A DNA stretch of 16,120 nt from VFZS01 sp964353255 (GTDB taxonomy: Bacteria > Acidobacteriota > Terriglobia > Bryobacterales > Bryobacteraceae), in the NCBI GenBank assembly GCA_964353255.1, contig CAYGVJ010000122.1:1-16120 (forward strand), given 5' to 3'. Shown here piece after piece: positions 14,701 to 16,120 of this stretch. The position numbers and the translations under genes are program-made. The notes below the pieces were generated by a model that did no database searches, had not been told where the DNA came from, and saw nothing but the letters and a program-made list of their open reading frames with translations. How positions within the stretch are numbered: position 1 is the stretch's first letter; every line of letters begins with the position of its first letter.

Positions 14701-14932
14701 GGAGGGCGCGGTCAAGCGCATCCGGCCCAAGTTCATGACCGTGGCCTGCATGTTCACGGGACTGCTTCCGATCATGTGGTCGGCCGGGACCGGCGCGGAC
14801 GTGATGAAGCGGATCGCGGCGCCGATGATCGGCGGCATATTCACTTCCTTTCTTTTGGAGCTGGTGGTGTACCCGGCGATTTACGAGGTGTGGAGATGGA
14901 ACTTCGAACTCAAGCGGCAGCCTGCTGCCTGA
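11744..14932 (+). CDS. cusA: CusA/CzcA-family heavy-metal RND efflux pump, probably Cu(I)/Ag(I)
   Basis: The 1062-aa inner-membrane proton antiporter has the HME-RND layout: TM1, a periplasmic porter domain, TM2-6, an amphipathic helix, a second porter domain and TM8-12. Signature residues include PDLSDTQVIIY (40-50), the TM4 GGIAIAIGALVDAAVVVVEQ with proton-relay D404, and VDAETGVFMLLYLDL (950-964) with E953. Methionines M587 (LLYMPSTLPG), M637 (DPAPLSM) and M686 (ARIDMLTTG) lie 50 and 49 residues apart. This is the spacing of the Cu(I)/Ag(I) triad M573/M623/M672 of E. coli CusA, as I recall it. I therefore infer monovalent copper/silver export rather than Zn/Co/Cd. It is coupled to the adaptor upstream, and its 3' end overlaps the next gene by 37 nt. 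Confidence 0.93.
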   Translation: MINRIIEFSGRNKFVVIVLVACAVAAGWWALGNLPLDAIPDLSDTQVIIYSRWDRSPDILEDQVTYPIVTAMLGAPRVKAVRGLSDFGYSFVYVIFEDGTDIYWARSRTLEYLSSVLPRLPRGVTTELGPDATAVGWVFQYALVDSSGRHSLAELRSVQDWYLRYHLKAVPGVAEVAPLGGFVRQYQVNLDPNRLQAYNIPVSKVVEAVRAGNTDVGGRLIEMGGAEYMIRGRGYARSVSDIGEIVLAASQNGVPIRVRDVGQVVLGPDIRRGLADLNGQGDVVSGIVVMRQGENALQVIERVKDKLKEIEPGLPQGVKILTAYDRSELILRSIDNLKRTLLEELAVVALVILVFLWHIPSAMIPILTIPAAIIISFIPMKAMGLTANIMSLGGIAIAIGALVDAAVVVVEQTHKKLEEWERGGRREDYQRVVIEAVKEVGGPSFFALLVIAVSFLPVLTLEAQEGRLFKPLAYTKNLAMIVAAVLAITLDPAMRLVFTHMRNFQFRPRWLARAANAVLVGRIHSEERHPISRVLIRLYQPVCAWSLRWKWVVIAGAVAAVAGTVPVFERLGSEFMPPLDEGTLLYMPSTLPGISETQAQQLLQVQDRIIKQFPEVESVLGKAGRAETSTDPAPLSMMETVIVLKPKSQWRKGLSAERLIEEMNEALKLPGVSNAWTMPVKARIDMLTTGVRTPVGIKIYGADINTIQQIGARLEAVLPPVRGTRSVFAERTGGGYFLDFDWKREQLARYGLSLEEAQMVVMNAIGGENVTTTVEGRERYPVNVRYMRDFRSDVKALGRALVPAGEGRQIPVAQLADIKVVSGPAMLRDENGMLVGYVYVDMAGRDVGGYVREAKEAVRAGVPLPPGYSLQWSGQYEAMERVRERLLVVVPLTLFLIVTLLYMNTRSAAKTLIILLAVPFSAVGAVWLLYLLGYNLSIGVWVGLIALMGVDAETGVFMLLYLDLACERARREGRLRSLPELQAAILEGAVKRIRPKFMTVACMFTGLLPIMWSAGTGADVMKRIAAPMIGGIFTSFLLELVVYPAIYEVWRWNFELKRQPAA

Positions 14933-15693
14933 TGGTGTTTGCGCTTCCTTCATTCGCGGAGCTCAGCTACCAGGTGCGGCACGAGCATCTGCGCAAGGGC
15001 TGCTCCGGCGTGCTGCGCATCGACGAGCGGGGGATCTGGTTTCAAGGGACCGCCCGGAAGAAACAGGCGCACGCCTGGCAGTGGAGTTATGCGGAGATCC
15101 AGCAGCTCACGGTGAGTGCGGACGAGCTGCGCGTGCTCACCTACCGCGACAGCCTGTGGAAGCTGGGCGCCGATCGAGAGTATCGCTTTGCGCTCGTCGC
15201 AGAAATCCGGGGACACTCCGGGCTGGATCCGTCAAAGGAGTCACCTGAGGACCACGGCAGGCGTGTCCCCGGGATTCAGGAGGCCCATGCGTTCCTCAAG
15301 GACCGGCTCGATCAGCGCCTGGTGGTGCGACTGGCGGACAGCGACCTGGCTCCGCTGTGGCAACTTCCGGTGAAGCTTTTGGGCCGCGTCGGCGGCTCTC
15401 ACGGCGTGCTGATCGTGGGTGCGGAGCGACTGGTCTACCGGGCGGAGCGCCCGGGGGATTCCCGAACCTGGCGGCTGAAGGACGTCGAGAGTGTGAGCAG
15501 TTCCGGGCCGTTCGAGCTCAGCGTGGTCACGTACGAACGTGCCCGGCTCCAATATGGAAGCCGGAGTGCCTTCCGCTTCCAACTCAAGGAGCCGCTGGCT
15601 CAGGAGCGTTACGACGAGCTGTGGCGCAGGCTCAACCGAGCCAAGGGCCTGCGAGTTTTGATGTTGAATACCCGTAAGGAGACAAGTCAATGA
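14896..15693 (+). CDS. Exported protein of unknown function with two PH-like repeats
   Basis: I do not recognise a named family. The 265-aa product has a signal peptide (about residues 1-21, ending PSFA). Two similar segments follow. The first (about 30-102) runs from CSGVLRIDERGIWFQ through YAEIQQLTV to LRVLTYRDS and YRFAL. The second (about 164-230) runs from SHGVLIVGAERLVYR through LKDVESVSS to LSVVTYERA and FRFQL. The alternating hydrophobic strands, the conserved turn and the closing 'YRFAL/FRFQL' strand suggest a tandem bacterial PH/GRAM-like fold. The start is ATG 14896, because GAGGT (14885-14889) lies 6 nt upstream and only this start gives a full signal peptide; ATG 14932 would truncate it. 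It overlaps cusA by 37 nt and shares an ATGA with the next gene, so it belongs to the efflux operon. C10, C11 and C36 are its only cysteines. Confidence 0.75.
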   Translation: MELRTQAAACCLMVFALPSFAELSYQVRHEHLRKGCSGVLRIDERGIWFQGTARKKQAHAWQWSYAEIQQLTVSADELRVLTYRDSLWKLGADREYRFALVAEIRGHSGLDPSKESPEDHGRRVPGIQEAHAFLKDRLDQRLVVRLADSDLAPLWQLPVKLLGRVGGSHGVLIVGAERLVYRAERPGDSRTWRLKDVESVSSSGPFELSVVTYERARLQYGSRSAFRFQLKEPLAQERYDELWRRLNRAKGLRVLMLNTRKETSQ

Positions 15694-16013
15694 AGAAGCT
15701 GACAACCCTGTTTCTCGGCGCGGTCATGGTGGTCGCAGCCGGGACGCAGACTTTCGTAGGCGTCGTCACCGACACCATGTGCGGCGCCGACCACAAAGCG
15801 ATGAAGATCTCGCCGGACTCCAAGTGCGTGCGGGAGTGCGTCCGGGCGGGCGCCAAGTATGCGCTGCTGGTGGGCCGGGAGGTCTACGTTCTGAGCGACC
15901 AGCGCACGCCCGAGCGCTTCGCCGCGCAGAAGGTGAAGGTCACCGGGACGCTGGACGCGAAGAGCAAGACCATCGCGGTCGCGAGCATCGAGGGCGCGGT
16001 TGACACCCGCTGA
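15690..16013 (+). CDS. Small exported protein with a conserved-looking Cys/His motif, end of efflux operon
   Basis: The 107-aa product has a signal peptide (about residues 1-18) and a compact domain starting TFVGVVTDTMCGADHKAM and continuing with SKCVRECVRAGAKYALLVG, then beta strands to the end. C31, H35, C46 and C50 (C-x3-H and C-x3-C) with flanking Met residues could bind a metal or form a disulfide. I recall similar short secreted proteins in Acidobacteriota but cannot give a verified family name. The start ATG overlaps the upstream stop (ATGA) and has AAGGAG (15676-15681) 8 nt before it. As last gene of the Cus-type operon it may be a periplasmic metal-binding accessory, by analogy with CusF; it has no sequence similarity to CusF that I can see. 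The tRNA-Asn promoter begins inside its last codons. Confidence 0.75.
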   Translation: MKKLTTLFLGAVMVVAAGTQTFVGVVTDTMCGADHKAMKISPDSKCVRECVRAGAKYALLVGREVYVLSDQRTPERFAAQKVKVTGTLDAKSKTIAVASIEGAVDTR

Positions 16014-16028
16014 AGGCTTTGCTGTAAT
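16000..16028 (+). promoter_or_regulatory. Sigma70-type promoter of tRNA-Asn
   Basis: A perfect -35 TTGACA (16000-16005), a 17-nt spacer and an extended -10 TGCTGTAAT (hexamer TGTAAT, 16023-16028) predict a start near 16035, about 11 nt before the mature tRNA. The -35 lies within the last codons of the upstream gene. This is the strongest promoter in the window. Confidence 0.8.
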
Positions 16029-16045
16029 GGGCTTGTAGCGCCCAA

Positions 16046-16120
<75 letters not shown>

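Noticed and set aside
14356..14895. Long 5' extension of the PH-like gene frame within cusA
   Set aside because: The extension is an out-of-frame read of cusA; the signal peptide and ribosome site place the start at 14896.
13760..14953. 397-codon minus-strand open frame opposite cusA
   Set aside because: Antisense shadow rich in His, Gln and Arg; cusA on the other strand has full-length family similarity.

Overview
The window looks like a chromosomal segment of a GC-rich acidobacterium, most likely of the Bryobacterales/Solibacter lineage. The main reason is the minus-strand gene at 1169-2539: its C-terminal half matches the TIGR03437-type domain, which is characteristic of Solibacter-like Acidobacteriota. 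Codon use is uniformly GC-rich. I see no insertion sequence, integrase, CRISPR array or prophage gene. Coding density is high and no stretch over 300 bases lacks a gene.

Region 1 (1-5243) is a set of unrelated genes. It holds the 3' part of an AAA-family ATPase (+), a secreted metallo-beta-lactamase-fold protein fused to a TIGR03437-type domain (-), a divergent Nramp-family transporter (+), and a minus-strand pair of ribosomal protein S21 (rpsU) followed by a membrane-anchored FkbM methyltransferase. The convergent gene ends carry a short palindrome (1149-1168) and a CGCCAAG direct-repeat cluster (4028-4064).

Region 2 (5361-8674) is a central carbon cluster: glgC (ADP-glucose synthesis), eno (enolase) and gpmA (2,3-bisphosphoglycerate-dependent phosphoglycerate mutase). 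eno and gpmA overlap by 8 nt, so the 3PG-2PG-PEP steps are probably translationally coupled. They lie directly downstream of the committed step of glycogen synthesis.

Region 3 (8722-16013) is a probable Cu(I)/Ag(I) efflux operon of six genes. In order they are a small Cys/His-rich exported protein, a TolC-type outer-membrane channel, a CusB-like adaptor with an N-terminal heavy-metal-binding module, a CusA-like RND pump, an exported protein with two PH-like repeats, and a small exported Cys/His protein. The pump has three methionines whose spacing matches the copper/silver-binding triad of E. coli CusA. The last five genes overlap or are tightly coupled. The first is separated from the channel gene by a long imperfect inverted repeat (9094-9172). 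The three accessory proteins, which I do not recognise as named families, are the best candidates here for something undescribed.

The window ends with a complete tRNA-Asn(GTT) with encoded CCA. Its good sigma70-type promoter starts inside the last codons of the efflux operon. Four promoters in the window share an extended -10 of the form TGCT-N-N-N-[A/T]-[T/G]. At two of them the start codon lies only 6-8 nt after the -10, which suggests leaderless mRNAs.
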